From Roseofilum capinflatum BLCC-M114 (GTDB lineage Bacteria > Cyanobacteriota > Cyanobacteriia > Cyanobacteriales > Desertifilaceae), in contig NZ_JAQOSO010000028.1 in the NCBI RefSeq assembly GCF_030068505.1, forward strand, positions 1 to 46,462: 46,462 nucleotides of DNA. The letters are read 5' to 3'. Every line of letters begins with the position of its first letter. Within the stretch, counting starts at the first letter, position 1. A program made the translations under genes and the position numbers. The notes beneath the pieces were generated by a model. The model was not told the origin of the DNA. It did not search any database and was given only the letters and a program-made list of their open reading frames with translations. This document shows positions 8,814-17,209 of this stretch, piece by piece.

Positions 8814-9803
8814 TTAAATAGCTTTGGCAAACAGGGTATACTGACGGATAGGTTGGGCATATCGATGGCTGATGTTCAGGGATGAATTGCCTTGATACAT
8901 AAGAGCATGAATTACGGATTGATAGCCTAATTTTTGGGCAATTTGATGACATTGGTAGACCAATAAACTCCCTAGTCCGGCGTATTCCCTTTGGGGCAAG
9001 ACGGCAACGGTCTTAAGAATAACGGTCTCGATAGGTAAGTTCTGTTGTCTTAAGCAAAAATCCGGAAGAGAAAATAAAAACCCTACAATCTTTTTTCTCT
9101 GGTGGGCTAATAATACCAATTCTGGCTGAATGTAGTCACGAACTGGGCTATATTGGGCGATAAATTCGGACTCAGGGAGGGGGGTATATAAGAAGTTTCG
9201 CGTAAAGGCAATGCGAGAGACTTGATAAATTTGATGCAAGTCTTCTTCCCAGTCTTCTAAGTTGAGGGGGCGAATGGTAATGTCGAGTTTTTTCAGGCGA
9301 TCGCTCACTCGCTCTAAGCGGCGATCGCTTTGATTTAAATCTGTAACTAAGGCAGAATAGTAGCGAGCCAAAGGACTAAAACCAGCTTCTAGAATTTGCT
9401 CAACGTACTCTGGAGGATGATCGGGTTCGAGAAAAAAAGTCGAATGATTTCCTCGATCCGTAATCCAGCGATAATTTCGCCAGGTATTGCCATCAATGGG
9501 GGAAACCGCTAAGGTACAGTTCTGTTGCCGCAGAATTTCTAGACTATGACTAAATAAAGCCTGGGCACTGGCCTGATCTTGAGCAGCATAATGGCCGATT
9601 AATCCTAATTTTTCTTGACTATAGTTTGGGGTATTTTTCCACCAAAGGGAACAGCGAGCGACTAAGGTTTGATCCTGCAAAACGGCCAGATGTGAATCGG
9701 GTTGATGTTGCTTAAAAAGGCTTCCACTTAAGGCAGTAATCCGATTATTACCCGGTAAAGAGTTTAGCTCGGAGGCTTTTTGAATTAAATGATATTTGTA
9801 CAT
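8814..9803 (-). CDS. GNAT family N-acetyltransferase-like protein
   Basis: The protein has 329 residues. The N-terminal half resembles a degenerate acyltransferase fold (GLIGHYAAQDQASAQALF). The C-terminal half has GNAT features: LVLLAHQRKKIVGFLFSLPDF for strands 4-5, and TVAVLPQREYAGLGSLLVYQCHQ for the acetyl-CoA pyrophosphate loop (R/Q-x-x-G-x-G/A pattern, near residue 275). Substrate is unknown. It follows the phytol-kinase-like gene by 41 bases in the same direction and could be the last gene of the ntcB transcript. Classification rests on the C-terminal motif. Confidence 0.65.
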   Translation of the reverse strand: MYKYHLIQKASELNSLPGNNRITALSGSLFKQHQPDSHLAVLQDQTLVARCSLWWKNTPNYSQEKLGLIGHYAAQDQASAQALFSHSLEILRQQNCTLAVSPIDGNTWRNYRWITDRGNHSTFFLEPDHPPEYVEQILEAGFSPLARYYSALVTDLNQSDRRLERVSDRLKKLDITIRPLNLEDWEEDLHQIYQVSRIAFTRNFLYTPLPESEFIAQYSPVRDYIQPELVLLAHQRKKIVGFLFSLPDFCLRQQNLPIETVILKTVAVLPQREYAGLGSLLVYQCHQIAQKLGYQSVIHALMYQGNSSLNISHRYAQPIRQYTLFAKAI

Positions 9804-9840
9804 ATAGCATCTTCATTTAAGTTGTAAACGGTTAGCAATC

Positions 9841-9866
9841 TCCATTACCCATTACCTATTACCCAA
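9841..9866. repeat. CCCATTA-type heptamer repeat
   Basis: A run of degenerate heptamers (CCATTAC, CCATTAC, CTATTAC) spans the stop codon of the phytol-kinase-like gene. The last codons (GGT AAT GGG TAA on the minus strand) are formed from repeat units. Confidence 0.75.
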
Positions 9867-11164
9867 ATGCTTAAACTGATGGCCGATCCGAAAGCAACGA
9901 TCGCCGATCGCCCGATCCACATCCAAGTCTCATCGAGTTCCCGGCAACTCTGTTGTAGGATAGCAAAGGCAATGGCTATCAGTCCCACGGTAACCAATCC
10001 TTCTCCAGCATAGGCGATCGCCTGAGCTTCCCAACCTTGAATCCAGAGAAATGGTACAAAAATTAACACCCAGCCTTTAAGAACAGAGCGCCCAATAAAC
10101 GCCCCATTAGGTAATTGGGGATGAAATTGAGGTACAGCAATATCAATGATAGCTAGATGAGCCGCAAAGGCCAGGGTATAAGCATAAAAACAAACCGGTT
10201 GACCCGTTACTTTTCCCAGCAATAACCATAAAATCCCCGTTGAGCCAATACTCAAAACGGCACGCATATCATGACGGCGTTCCTGATATTGTTGAGTCCA
10301 AGGACAGAGCAAAGAATAGGCTAAAAATAAAATAACTGGGGGAAGAAACCAGCGCCAATCTGCTAATACCCAGGTTAAATACCCCAACCAAGCACTTCCC
10401 AGAACGGCGCTATCATTCAGGGTCGTTCGGTTTCGCCAACCCAGGGTTAATATGCCCACAATTAAGGTAAGGATGAGACGAAAAATAAGGTCAGGAATAT
10501 CCATCGGCAGAAATAGCTTTAACATGATCAATCCACCGACGGGAATAAATAAATTATCCAATCCTTGCCAGGCGATCGCCTCTAAAACCATGACCTGCAA
10601 GCCTAAAATCACCCCAATTAATAGGCTTTCGGCTCGTCCTGTATCTGTGAGCAACAATAAAGGAACATGGGTGCTTAAAAAAGCAACGGTGAAAAAGGCG
10701 ATCGAGCCTTCCGCACTTTTACGCCCTTCTGAGGTGCTGTAGGTGTGCAATCCATAGCTGACCCCAATAAGTGCTGCTACTGCATCTCCGAGGGTTAGAA
10801 GCAACATGGGAATCAGATAGCAAACCAGATCGCCTTGGGATAAGGTAAAAACTAAGGCAACTGATAGGGGGAAATACACCTCTCCCCAGGAGCTACGGCC
10901 GACACCATCGGTTACACTGCCGAGCCGTGCATGAAAGAAAGGGATAAACTTAATACTGCATAAAAAGGCGATCGCCCCTATGGCCAACCCGATTACCGGT
11001 ACGGGAGAATCAAATAACCAGGGAAAGCTTAAGGTGACTAATCCCATTCCCACATGAAGCAATTTACGCACCCATTCTGGATGGGGAGAGTACCACTGCT
11101 GATAGACCCGCAATAGTATGATTAATCCTGCCAGAATTGATAAAACGAAAAGGACACTCAGCAT
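9845..11164 (-). CDS. Phytol/dolichol kinase-like integral membrane protein
   Basis: This 439-residue, very hydrophobic protein has about a dozen membrane segments. The N-terminal half carries the conserved features of the CTP-dependent dolichol/phytol kinase and phosphatidate cytidylyltransferase-like family: RKLLHVGMG (about 34-42), LTLGDAVAALIG, and GRKSAEGSIAFF. The best-known cyanobacterial member phosphorylates phytol for tocopherol synthesis, but that enzyme is about half this length. The C-terminal half (about 230-439) is an extra hydrophobic domain I do not recognise. Function is therefore inferred only at family level. It starts 21 bases after the GTPase gene. Confidence 0.65.
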   Translation of the reverse strand: MLSVLFVLSILAGLIILLRVYQQWYSPHPEWVRKLLHVGMGLVTLSFPWLFDSPVPVIGLAIGAIAFLCSIKFIPFFHARLGSVTDGVGRSSWGEVYFPLSVALVFTLSQGDLVCYLIPMLLLTLGDAVAALIGVSYGLHTYSTSEGRKSAEGSIAFFTVAFLSTHVPLLLLTDTGRAESLLIGVILGLQVMVLEAIAWQGLDNLFIPVGGLIMLKLFLPMDIPDLIFRLILTLIVGILTLGWRNRTTLNDSAVLGSAWLGYLTWVLADWRWFLPPVILFLAYSLLCPWTQQYQERRHDMRAVLSIGSTGILWLLLGKVTGQPVCFYAYTLAFAAHLAIIDIAVPQFHPQLPNGAFIGRSVLKGWVLIFVPFLWIQGWEAQAIAYAGEGLVTVGLIAIAFAILQQSCRELDETWMWIGRSAIVAFGSAISLSIWVIGNG

Positions 11165-11185
11165 TCAATTTAATCCTAGCGGTGA

Positions 11186-12361
11186 TCATTGATTTTTAAA
11201 CCGTTCTTTTGCTCCTTGAAAGGCTTCGCGCATCACGGATTGAATTTTACTGGGATCGGGTTTTTTGCCCCCCATTAAATCGCCAAAATAAACACAAGCA
11301 GTTTCTCCTAATGCAAAGGTATAAGCGGCGGCCCAAGACGCGGCGATCGCACTGCCAAAACCGGGAATAAACTTCACCAGCTCTCTGCCAATGGCTTGAG
11401 CTAAGAATCCACCGGCGATCGCACTCACCAACCCTCCCGCCTGAGACACGCTCAAGGTTTGGCCATAAAGTTTACCCAATACGCCCACCATTGACGCTTG
11501 CAGCGCCGTTAACACCGGCATGGTGGCAAAGGGCAAAGGAACTGCCGCAACCGTTGCTGCCATCACCGCAAATGCTGCAATATAACGCCGTCCCACATCT
11601 CTATATAAACTGCCTAACTGCTTACCAACCCCTTGATCCAAAAGCTGATAAATGGCACGAGACTCGGCTTCTGGCAGCAAATCTCCCAAAGTATCCCGCA
11701 ATTGTTCTAGACCGTAAAATACGGGTGTATACCCATCTTCCTCTAGGGTAAAATCAATTAAAATGACCCGATCTGGCTCTAGAGCGCGATCGCCCTTCAA
11801 TCCCTCTTCAATGGCAGAGGCTGCCCGTTGTAAAGACTCGAACTCTGGAGGATAAACCGGGTGATTCTCCACATCCGCAGGATACAGCTCATGTAAACAA
11901 GTAATTGCCAACAAACAGGGAACCTGGGGATACTTTTGGCGCAGTTTTTGCACCACTTGACGCAGAGTATCGGTGGCAAAATCATTAATCTTAACCGTTA
12001 AAATCAATACCTTAGCGCCCTTTGTCTCCCCTTCCAACTCCTGCGCCAACTCCTCAATAATCCGATCCGTATCCTGCTCAACATCTCCCAACCCCACTGT
12101 ATCCGTAAAAATCAATAACGGTAAATCCTCTGAGGGATAAGCATAGCGTTCTGTATGTTGGGTATGGGGACGGAACCCTTGACCGACAATTTCCGCCGAA
12201 ACTCCGGTTAGTCCCCTGACTATGGAACTTTTTCCGGTTTGTGGTTTGCCAATGAGTAGCGCTTCTGTCGTGGGTAATTCCGATCGCACCCGATCCAGAA
12301 TTTCGGCGATTTGCTCCTCACTGACTTGAAACCACTGATTCACCCTAAACCACTTATGCAT
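11186..12361 (-). CDS. DUF697-type membrane-associated GTPase
   Basis: The protein has 391 residues. The N-terminal GTPase domain has a P-loop GKPQTGKS (38-45), a G3 motif DTVG (87-90) and a candidate G4 region near TVKIND. The C-terminal part (about 255-375) has Gly/Ala-rich hydrophobic helices (YIAAFAVMAATVAAVPLPFATMP, and repeated GGF/GFGSAIAASWAAAY stretches) typical of DUF697 proteins, which probably insert in or lie on the membrane. It starts 9 bases after the TrpD2-like gene and belongs to the same tight run. Cellular role is unknown. Confidence 0.75.
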   Translation of the reverse strand: MHKWFRVNQWFQVSEEQIAEILDRVRSELPTTEALLIGKPQTGKSSIVRGLTGVSAEIVGQGFRPHTQHTERYAYPSEDLPLLIFTDTVGLGDVEQDTDRIIEELAQELEGETKGAKVLILTVKINDFATDTLRQVVQKLRQKYPQVPCLLAITCLHELYPADVENHPVYPPEFESLQRAASAIEEGLKGDRALEPDRVILIDFTLEEDGYTPVFYGLEQLRDTLGDLLPEAESRAIYQLLDQGVGKQLGSLYRDVGRRYIAAFAVMAATVAAVPLPFATMPVLTALQASMVGVLGKLYGQTLSVSQAGGLVSAIAGGFLAQAIGRELVKFIPGFGSAIAASWAAAYTFALGETACVYFGDLMGGKKPDPSKIQSVMREAFQGAKERFKNQ

Positions 12362-12370
12362 TGTTAAGGA

Positions 12371-13447
12371 TTAATGATTAATTATCTGACGCAGATCCTG
12401 TAAGGTTTTGGCTATTTTGTCCCCAGAAAGGAGATCTTGAGCCATGGATAAACCCGTCTCTACGCTACCACAATACCCACAGCGCCAGAGATAAAATCCA
12501 CCGTTCCAGATTGCAGAGTTCAAGAGGGGGGTGGGTTGATGGTCTAAAATGGCTTGGATTGAGGCGATCGCCATCTCTTCCGATTCTAATCCTACATCCG
12601 ATGGGGTTAATCCATAGTCTCGACAGTTAATCGAGAAGCGTTCGAGAACTATTTCCGGCTCTTGAGTGTCCGAAACCTCAGCCTGTTGCTCCTTACTCAG
12701 TCCCATAATAGCGGTGCGAGAGAGGGGTAAATCGCAACTCCCTTCTAATCCTTTAATCGTTGTTAGTTGCTCTATACCCCGCAGGGCTAAGGTGCGTTTA
12801 AATAGAGTTTCTGTGGGAGGATGCACATACCCAGCTATCAGATGAACTGGCCCCCAATAGGGACACCACATGAGTTCAACCGTTGCAAAGGGGGGGCGTT
12901 TACCGATTTCTTCTCGGAAAGGAATTAAACTATTTGCCTGCGGAAAATGCTGAGGTAAATAAACAAAGCCTAAACCCGTGTGATTAAAGATCTCCTGAGT
13001 GCGATCGAGGGAAAGGGAGTCCCAATTGACTCCTAATCCTTTCCAAAGGTCAATTAAGGGAATGCCGTATTTCGTTGGCATCCGACTCCCTCCATGGAGA
13101 ATTACCGGAATCCCCACGGTTTTGAGAATGAGGGCTGTAATTATATTGACTGGAACCAGGCGCGATCGCCCATCATAGGGAATTCCCAGAATCACCACCT
13201 TTTCCCCATCCTGACGAGGCTGCAATTTTGGCCCTAACTCATCATAAGCATCCAAAATTCCCGCTAACTCTTCTGGTGTCGGTCGTCGAATGCGGTGAGC
13301 AATCATAAAGGCCCCAATTTGCGCTGGTGTCGCTTCTTGCAGCAGCATCTGTCGCGCAGCTTGGGCCGATTCTGTGCGCGTGAGGAGTTTTCCAGTATGG
13401 GGGCCACTGCCTACTTTTTTTAACAGTTCTCGGAAGGAATCACTCAT
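12371..13447 (-). CDS. TrpD2-like anthranilate phosphoribosyltransferase family protein
   Basis: The 358-residue protein has the type III phosphoribosyltransferase fold. It has an N-terminal helical domain (QLLQEATPAQIGAFMIAHRIRRPTPEEL pattern, about 35-65) and an alpha/beta domain with HGGSRMPTKYGIPL, where true TrpD enzymes have a Gly-rich GTGGD-type loop and a following H. The family is annotated in many cyanobacteria beside ntcB, separate from the tryptophan pathway enzyme. E. coli TrpD2 (YbiB) binds nucleic acid rather than making PR-anthranilate. I expect a non-tryptophan role, perhaps in nitrogen control, but the sequence does not show it. It lies 14 bases after ntcB. Confidence 0.75.
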   Translation of the reverse strand: MSDSFRELLKKVGSGPHTGKLLTRTESAQAARQMLLQEATPAQIGAFMIAHRIRRPTPEELAGILDAYDELGPKLQPRQDGEKVVILGIPYDGRSRLVPVNIITALILKTVGIPVILHGGSRMPTKYGIPLIDLWKGLGVNWDSLSLDRTQEIFNHTGLGFVYLPQHFPQANSLIPFREEIGKRPPFATVELMWCPYWGPVHLIAGYVHPPTETLFKRTLALRGIEQLTTIKGLEGSCDLPLSRTAIMGLSKEQQAEVSDTQEPEIVLERFSINCRDYGLTPSDVGLESEEMAIASIQAILDHQPTPLLNSAIWNGGFYLWRCGYCGSVETGLSMAQDLLSGDKIAKTLQDLRQIINH

Positions 13448-13461
13448 AATTTATGGTTTAT

Positions 13462-14409
13462 TTATCTTCGAGTGGCGATCGCCGCTTGTCGAGTAAATTG
13501 GGGCGGAATATATTCTAGGGCTAAGGCACGGAATTTTTCAATAGGTGGAATTTGTAGTCGATCTTTAGTCGTAACCAATACAACATTACGAATCAAGGGT
13601 TTTCCCCCATCCTGAAGGCTCGGTTGTAGAGGACGAGAAATCACGCTAGGGTCTTGGGAGGCTAATCGTACTGCTGATTCGGGTAATACAGCGATAAATT
13701 CTCCTTGGCGAATCACACCTCGAAAAGCGTCTAAGGTATTGAGTTCTAAAACGGCTCGATATTGAAGATTGTGCTTGCTAAATTGCTCATGAACCAGTCG
13801 TTGCATCCCATATCCATCCTTAAACATCACTTGCGGATAGTGGGAAATTGCCTCCCAAGATAACAGTTGTTCTTGACCTAGGGGATGATCGGCCGCCATT
13901 AATACGGCTATGGTTTCTTCAAAGAGGGGATCGACGACTAATTCAGCACTAGCCGTTAAAAAGCGATTTTGCATAATGAGTGCTAAATCTACTAAACCAT
14001 CTTTCAGCACTTTCAAGGCGCGATCGCTCCCTAAAGCCGTTACCCGTAATTGCACCTCTGGATGAGACCAACAAAATCGCTGTAACACTAAAGGTAATCC
14101 ATAGGAACACAAAGAAGGAATCGCCGCTACACAGAGTTCCTGCTGTTTTCCCGCTAACAGTTCCGAAACTTCCTCTTGAGCGGTTTGCCATTCTTGGCAA
14201 ATGCGTCGAGCATGGGGAAGCAGCACTTCACCTCCGACCGTCAATTTGGCGATCGAAGAACGATGAAATAAGGGAATCCCCAAATCTGCCTCTAATCCCT
14301 GAATTTGCCGACTAATGGTAGATTGAGTGACCCCACACTCATGAGCTGCCTGTTGAAAATTGCCAGTTCTAGCAACGGATAAAAATGCTTGTAATTGCTC
14401 TAAACGCAT
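13462..14409 (-). CDS. ntcB: LysR-type regulator, NtcB-like (nitrate assimilation)
   Basis: The protein has 315 residues, the normal LysR length. The winged-helix domain is at the N terminus (FLSVARTGNFQQAAHECGVT followed by STISRQIQGLEADLGIPLFHR, about 9-50), and an effector-binding domain fills about 90-300. The opening MRLEQLQAFLSVA and the overall pattern match NtcB, which boosts nir/nrt expression when nitrite is present. The assignment is strengthened by an upstream NtcA-type promoter (14448-14489), as expected for ntcB. No nirA or nrt genes are in view, so another nitrogen-related LysR protein is possible. Confidence 0.75.
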   Translation of the reverse strand: MRLEQLQAFLSVARTGNFQQAAHECGVTQSTISRQIQGLEADLGIPLFHRSSIAKLTVGGEVLLPHARRICQEWQTAQEEVSELLAGKQQELCVAAIPSLCSYGLPLVLQRFCWSHPEVQLRVTALGSDRALKVLKDGLVDLALIMQNRFLTASAELVVDPLFEETIAVLMAADHPLGQEQLLSWEAISHYPQVMFKDGYGMQRLVHEQFSKHNLQYRAVLELNTLDAFRGVIRQGEFIAVLPESAVRLASQDPSVISRPLQPSLQDGGKPLIRNVVLVTTKDRLQIPPIEKFRALALEYIPPQFTRQAAIATRR

Positions 14410-14447
14410 AGGCTGCCTAGCCTATTCCTAGTTTAAGTGATTTCCAA

Positions 14448-14489
14448 ACCTTAGCGAACCTCAAACCAGGATTTAGTATTTAAGACTAC
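14448..14489 (-). promoter_or_regulatory. NtcA-activated promoter of ntcB (GTA-N8-TAC plus -10)
   Basis: GTATTTAAGACTAC at 14476-14489 fits the NtcA consensus GTA-N8-TAC. Read toward ntcB on the minus strand, 22 bases separate it from TAAGGT (14448-14453), which fits the -10 pattern TA-N3-T. This spacing is the classical class II NtcA-activated arrangement, with NtcA replacing the -35 box. The predicted transcript would start about 30 bases before the ntcB ATG. Confidence 0.75.
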
Positions 14490-14506
14490 AAATAAAAAGG
14501 GAACTC

Positions 14507-14541
14507 CCCATTACCCATCACCGATTACTCATTACCCAACC
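14507..14541. repeat. CCCATTA-type heptamer repeat
   Basis: Degenerate heptamers (CCCATTA, CCCATCA, CCGATTA, CTCATTA, CCC) lie between the divergent ntcB and chorismate-lyase-like genes. They are the same repeat type seen at 9841, 23447 and, as TATTCCC, at 45354. Confidence 0.7.
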
Positions 14542-14589
14542 GATAGCGCTATCATAAGACTGAGAAAACGTTAAGTTATATGAAGAGCC

Positions 14590-15207
14590 TTGACTGTAAC
14601 CGCCCAATCTCAAACCCGAACCCCAGTCCCCACCACTTGGTATCGCCTGCATCCCCTATGGCAAGGCGATGAAACCGAGATCCAAACCGGACTACCCCAC
14701 GAACAACTCTCTCCAGCTTGGCAAATTCTCTTACTTGGCGATGGTTCCCCCACTCGTCACTTGCAATTGTTAACCCGCGAACGGACGGAAGTTGATGTAA
14801 TTGATATGTCCTCCATTGGCATGAATCCCGATGGCGCACCTGCCCAGATTTCCGCCATTCCGGGGCCGAGGTTAAGGCGACAGGTTTGGCTGAGAACCGC
14901 ATCAGGACAACGGTTAGCCTATGCCACCTCTTGGTGGGAAGCCAGCCATGTGGATGACTATCTACAAAACCGCTCGTTACCCATCTGGGCGAGTTTAGCT
15001 CGGTTGCGAACGGAGTTGTATCGAGATATTCAAGGGCTTTATTATGGCCATTCCCAAGCCTTAGAGGAGGCATTTGAGCAACCAGGGCCGTTTTGGGGTC
15101 GCCATTATTTATTTTGGCATCATGGACGACCATTTACGTTAATTTATGAAGTATTTTCCCCCTATTTAATTCAATATTTGGGGCCAACGGTAATGAGTCA
15201 GGAGTAA
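14590..15207 (+). CDS. Chorismate--pyruvate lyase family protein (DUF98)
   Basis: This 205-residue protein belongs to the UbiC-like fold. It has WYRLHPLWQGDETEIQ at the N terminus, the conserved LLGDGSPTRHLQLLT (about 46-60) and RLRRQVWLRT-type strands with an Arg cluster, and near the C terminus RHYLFWHHGRPFTLIYEVFSP. Chorismate lyase gives 4-hydroxybenzoate, the precursor for plastoquinone in cyanobacteria. The frame is closed by a TGA at 14581 and has no ATG near the front, so the start is most likely the TTG at 14590. The start codon is the least certain part. Confidence 0.75.
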   Translation: MTVTAQSQTRTPVPTTWYRLHPLWQGDETEIQTGLPHEQLSPAWQILLLGDGSPTRHLQLLTRERTEVDVIDMSSIGMNPDGAPAQISAIPGPRLRRQVWLRTASGQRLAYATSWWEASHVDDYLQNRSLPIWASLARLRTELYRDIQGLYYGHSQALEEAFEQPGPFWGRHYLFWHHGRPFTLIYEVFSPYLIQYLGPTVMSQE

Positions 15208-15236
15208 ATTACACCCTACCGAACATCAATTAAAAA

Positions 15237-15659
15237 TCACCCTTCTTCGGACTTGAGATAAAACGGGAACACCATACTGCGCTGATCGTGATTGGCCCGA
15301 ATTTCATATTGAATAATCAGGTCAACTCGTCCTTCTTCTTGACGAGGAAGGGTTAACACTTGTCGCACAATAATTCGCGGTTCCCACTGTTCCAAGGCTT
15401 CTTGCACCCAAATTCGCATCAGAGTTAAGGTCTCTCGGTTCATGGGTGCAAAGGCTAATTCTGATAACCGACAGCCAAAGTTAGGGCGATAAACCCTCTC
15501 CCCCAGGTCAGTCATCAAAATAATAACGATGGACTCCCGAATATTGAGATCTTCGGCACTCAAGGCCAAACTACCTTGACGAGTCACCTGCAAGGGGAAG
15601 GAGACTCCCTGACCGACGAAGGGACGACGCTGTTTAGATAAACGAGATGAATTGACCAT
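15237..15659 (-). CDS. GPW/gp25 family baseplate protein (orphan)
   Basis: The protein has 140 residues from the ATG at 15659 (a GTG at 15671 would add four). It matches the phage T4 gp25 / P2 gpW family: GVSFPLQVTRQGSLALS, then IRESIVIILMTDLGERVYRPNFGCRLSEL, which carries the conserved I-x-x-I-L-x-T-x-x-G-E-R-x-x-x-P-x-F-G motif, and a C-terminal beta region. This protein is a baseplate wedge part of contractile tails and of contractile injection systems, including thylakoid-anchored ones in cyanobacteria. No sheath, tube or other tail gene is nearby, so it is an isolated member here. Confidence 0.85.
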   Translation of the reverse strand: MVNSSRLSKQRRPFVGQGVSFPLQVTRQGSLALSAEDLNIRESIVIILMTDLGERVYRPNFGCRLSELAFAPMNRETLTLMRIWVQEALEQWEPRIIVRQVLTLPRQEEGRVDLIIQYEIRANHDQRSMVFPFYLKSEEG

Positions 15660-15797
15660 AGGGTATGGCACTGTACGCTGGGGACATCACTCTTATATAA
15701 TAGAGTAGAAATAGGTTAAAAATCTCCTTTTTTAGGTCAGACAGATAAGCCTAAATGTTGTTTGAAGTATTGCAGAAACTTGAGCAAGGTGCTTTCT

Positions 15798-16325
15798 ATG
15801 AGTAGTGAATTAGTTGTTTTAGCCTTCGATAATGAAGCAGATGCTTATGCCATGCGGGATAAACTAGCCCAATTGCAAAAAGAATATCTGATTGAGTTAG
15901 GAGATGCTGCCATTGTTAAACGCAATTCCAAAGGTAAAGTTAAAATTGACCAAGCGGTTAATTTAGTGAGTGCCGGTGCATTAGGGGGTGCATTTTGGGG
16001 TATGTTAATTGGCCTACTGTTTTTTGTCCCCTGGTTTGGCGCGGCTGTTGGAGCCATTACCGGTGCTTTGAGTGGCAAAGCGACCGATTATGGAGTAGAT
16101 GATAATTTTATCAAGGATGTGGGTAAAACCATTGAACCCGGTCATGCAGCTCTGTTTCTATTGATTCGGAAATGGACAGAAGATAAAGTGATGGAGCAAT
16201 TAACCCAATTTAATGCCACAGTTTTGCGAACTTCTTTGTCTAAAGAAGATGAAGAAAAATTGGCTAAAGCTTTCTCAAAAGAACAGAAAGAGCAAGTTAT
16301 TAGTGCTTTAGAAAAAGAAGAGTAG
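15798..16325 (+). CDS. DUF1269 membrane protein
   Basis: The protein has 175 residues. The start at 15798 is chosen because AAGGTG lies 7 bases upstream and the family starts at MSSELVVLAFDN; a TTG 36 bases upstream is less likely. A central Gly-rich hydrophobic hairpin (LVSAGALGGAFWGMLIGLLFF and FGAAVGAITGALSGKATDYGV, about 55-105) is typical of DUF1269. Short alpha/beta regions flank it, and the C terminus is charged (KEDEEKLAKAFSKEQKEQV). The function is unknown; some relatives are stress-induced in other bacteria. Confidence 0.8.
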   Translation: MSSELVVLAFDNEADAYAMRDKLAQLQKEYLIELGDAAIVKRNSKGKVKIDQAVNLVSAGALGGAFWGMLIGLLFFVPWFGAAVGAITGALSGKATDYGVDDNFIKDVGKTIEPGHAALFLLIRKWTEDKVMEQLTQFNATVLRTSLSKEDEEKLAKAFSKEQKEQVISALEKEE

Positions 16326-16480
16326 TCTGAAGGATTGAAGAGTTGACTGACTCTTAAAATTCATTATCAATAAACTCAAGATGAATGGGGTGGTTGGGTG
16401 ATGGCCCGATCGCCCTAAATTTATAGAGTGAGTCAAAAAATTGTTACAATAGTAAGGTTAACCCTATCGCTTAAAACGCT

Positions 16481-17158
16481 ATGTCAGCAAAACTGTTATT
16501 GGTCGATGATGAACCGGGACTACGGGAGGCGGTGCAAGCTTATCTCGAAGATTCAGGCTTTACGGTAGAAGTGGCGAATAATGCTATTGAAGGTTGGGAA
16601 AAAGTCCAACACATTGTGCCCGATCTAGTGATTTCGGATATTATGATGCCGCAAGTGGATGGCTATCAGTTCCTGCAACAGTTGCGGGAAGATGAGCGGT
16701 TCAAGTCTTTGCCTGTTGTATTTTTAACAGCTAAGGGGATGACTTCCGATCGCATCCAAGGCTATCAAGCGGGATGCGATGCCTATTTACCGAAACCTTT
16801 TGATCCAGAAGAATTAGAAGTAATCATCAAAAACTTACTCGAACGACGAGCAGCAGCGAGTAATTCAACAGAATTGGATGATATTAAACAACAACTCAAT
16901 CAAATTCAGGGCATTCTGCAACAAGGGCATACGGTATCGACTCAAACCAGCCCGATTCAAATTGATTTTACCCCTAGGGAGCAAAGTGTTTTGAACTTAG
17001 TCACAGAAGGCTTGATGAATAAGGAAATTGCTCGCCGTCTGGAAACCAGCGTGCGGAATGTGGAAAAATATGTGAGCCGATTGTTTGTCAAAACGGGAAC
17101 CAACAGCCGCACGGAGTTAGTCCGGTTTGCGATCGAGCATGGATTAAATCAATCTTGA
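16481..17158 (+). CDS. NarL/FixJ-family response regulator (LuxR-type HTH)
   Basis: The 225-residue protein has a receiver domain (about 1-120) with acidic pocket D9/D10, phospho-acceptor D53, T83 and K105. A linker rich in Gln (about 125-160) leads to a LuxR-type HTH (about 163-222: FTPREQSVLNLVTEGLMNKEIAR and following). It resembles the Ycf29 group of cyanobacteria and red-algal plastids, but I cannot separate that group from other NarL proteins by eye. No partner kinase is adjacent. A TACAAT at about 16443-16448, 33 bases before the ATG, may be its -10 box. Confidence 0.88.
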   Translation: MSAKLLLVDDEPGLREAVQAYLEDSGFTVEVANNAIEGWEKVQHIVPDLVISDIMMPQVDGYQFLQQLREDERFKSLPVVFLTAKGMTSDRIQGYQAGCDAYLPKPFDPEELEVIIKNLLERRAAASNSTELDDIKQQLNQIQGILQQGHTVSTQTSPIQIDFTPREQSVLNLVTEGLMNKEIARRLETSVRNVEKYVSRLFVKTGTNSRTELVRFAIEHGLNQS

Positions 17159-17209
17159 GGGGAATGGGGGAATAGGTATATGCCCTATGACCCATAATTT
17201 TTAATTGAA

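Noticed and set aside
12371-13447. Tryptophan pathway gene trpD
   Set aside because: The Gly-rich phosphate loop differs from true TrpD and no other trp gene is near; the TrpD2-like family fits better.
15237-15659. Prophage or tailocin from the gp25 gene
   Set aside because: All neighbours are ordinary chromosomal genes; no other phage gene is within 20 kb on either side.
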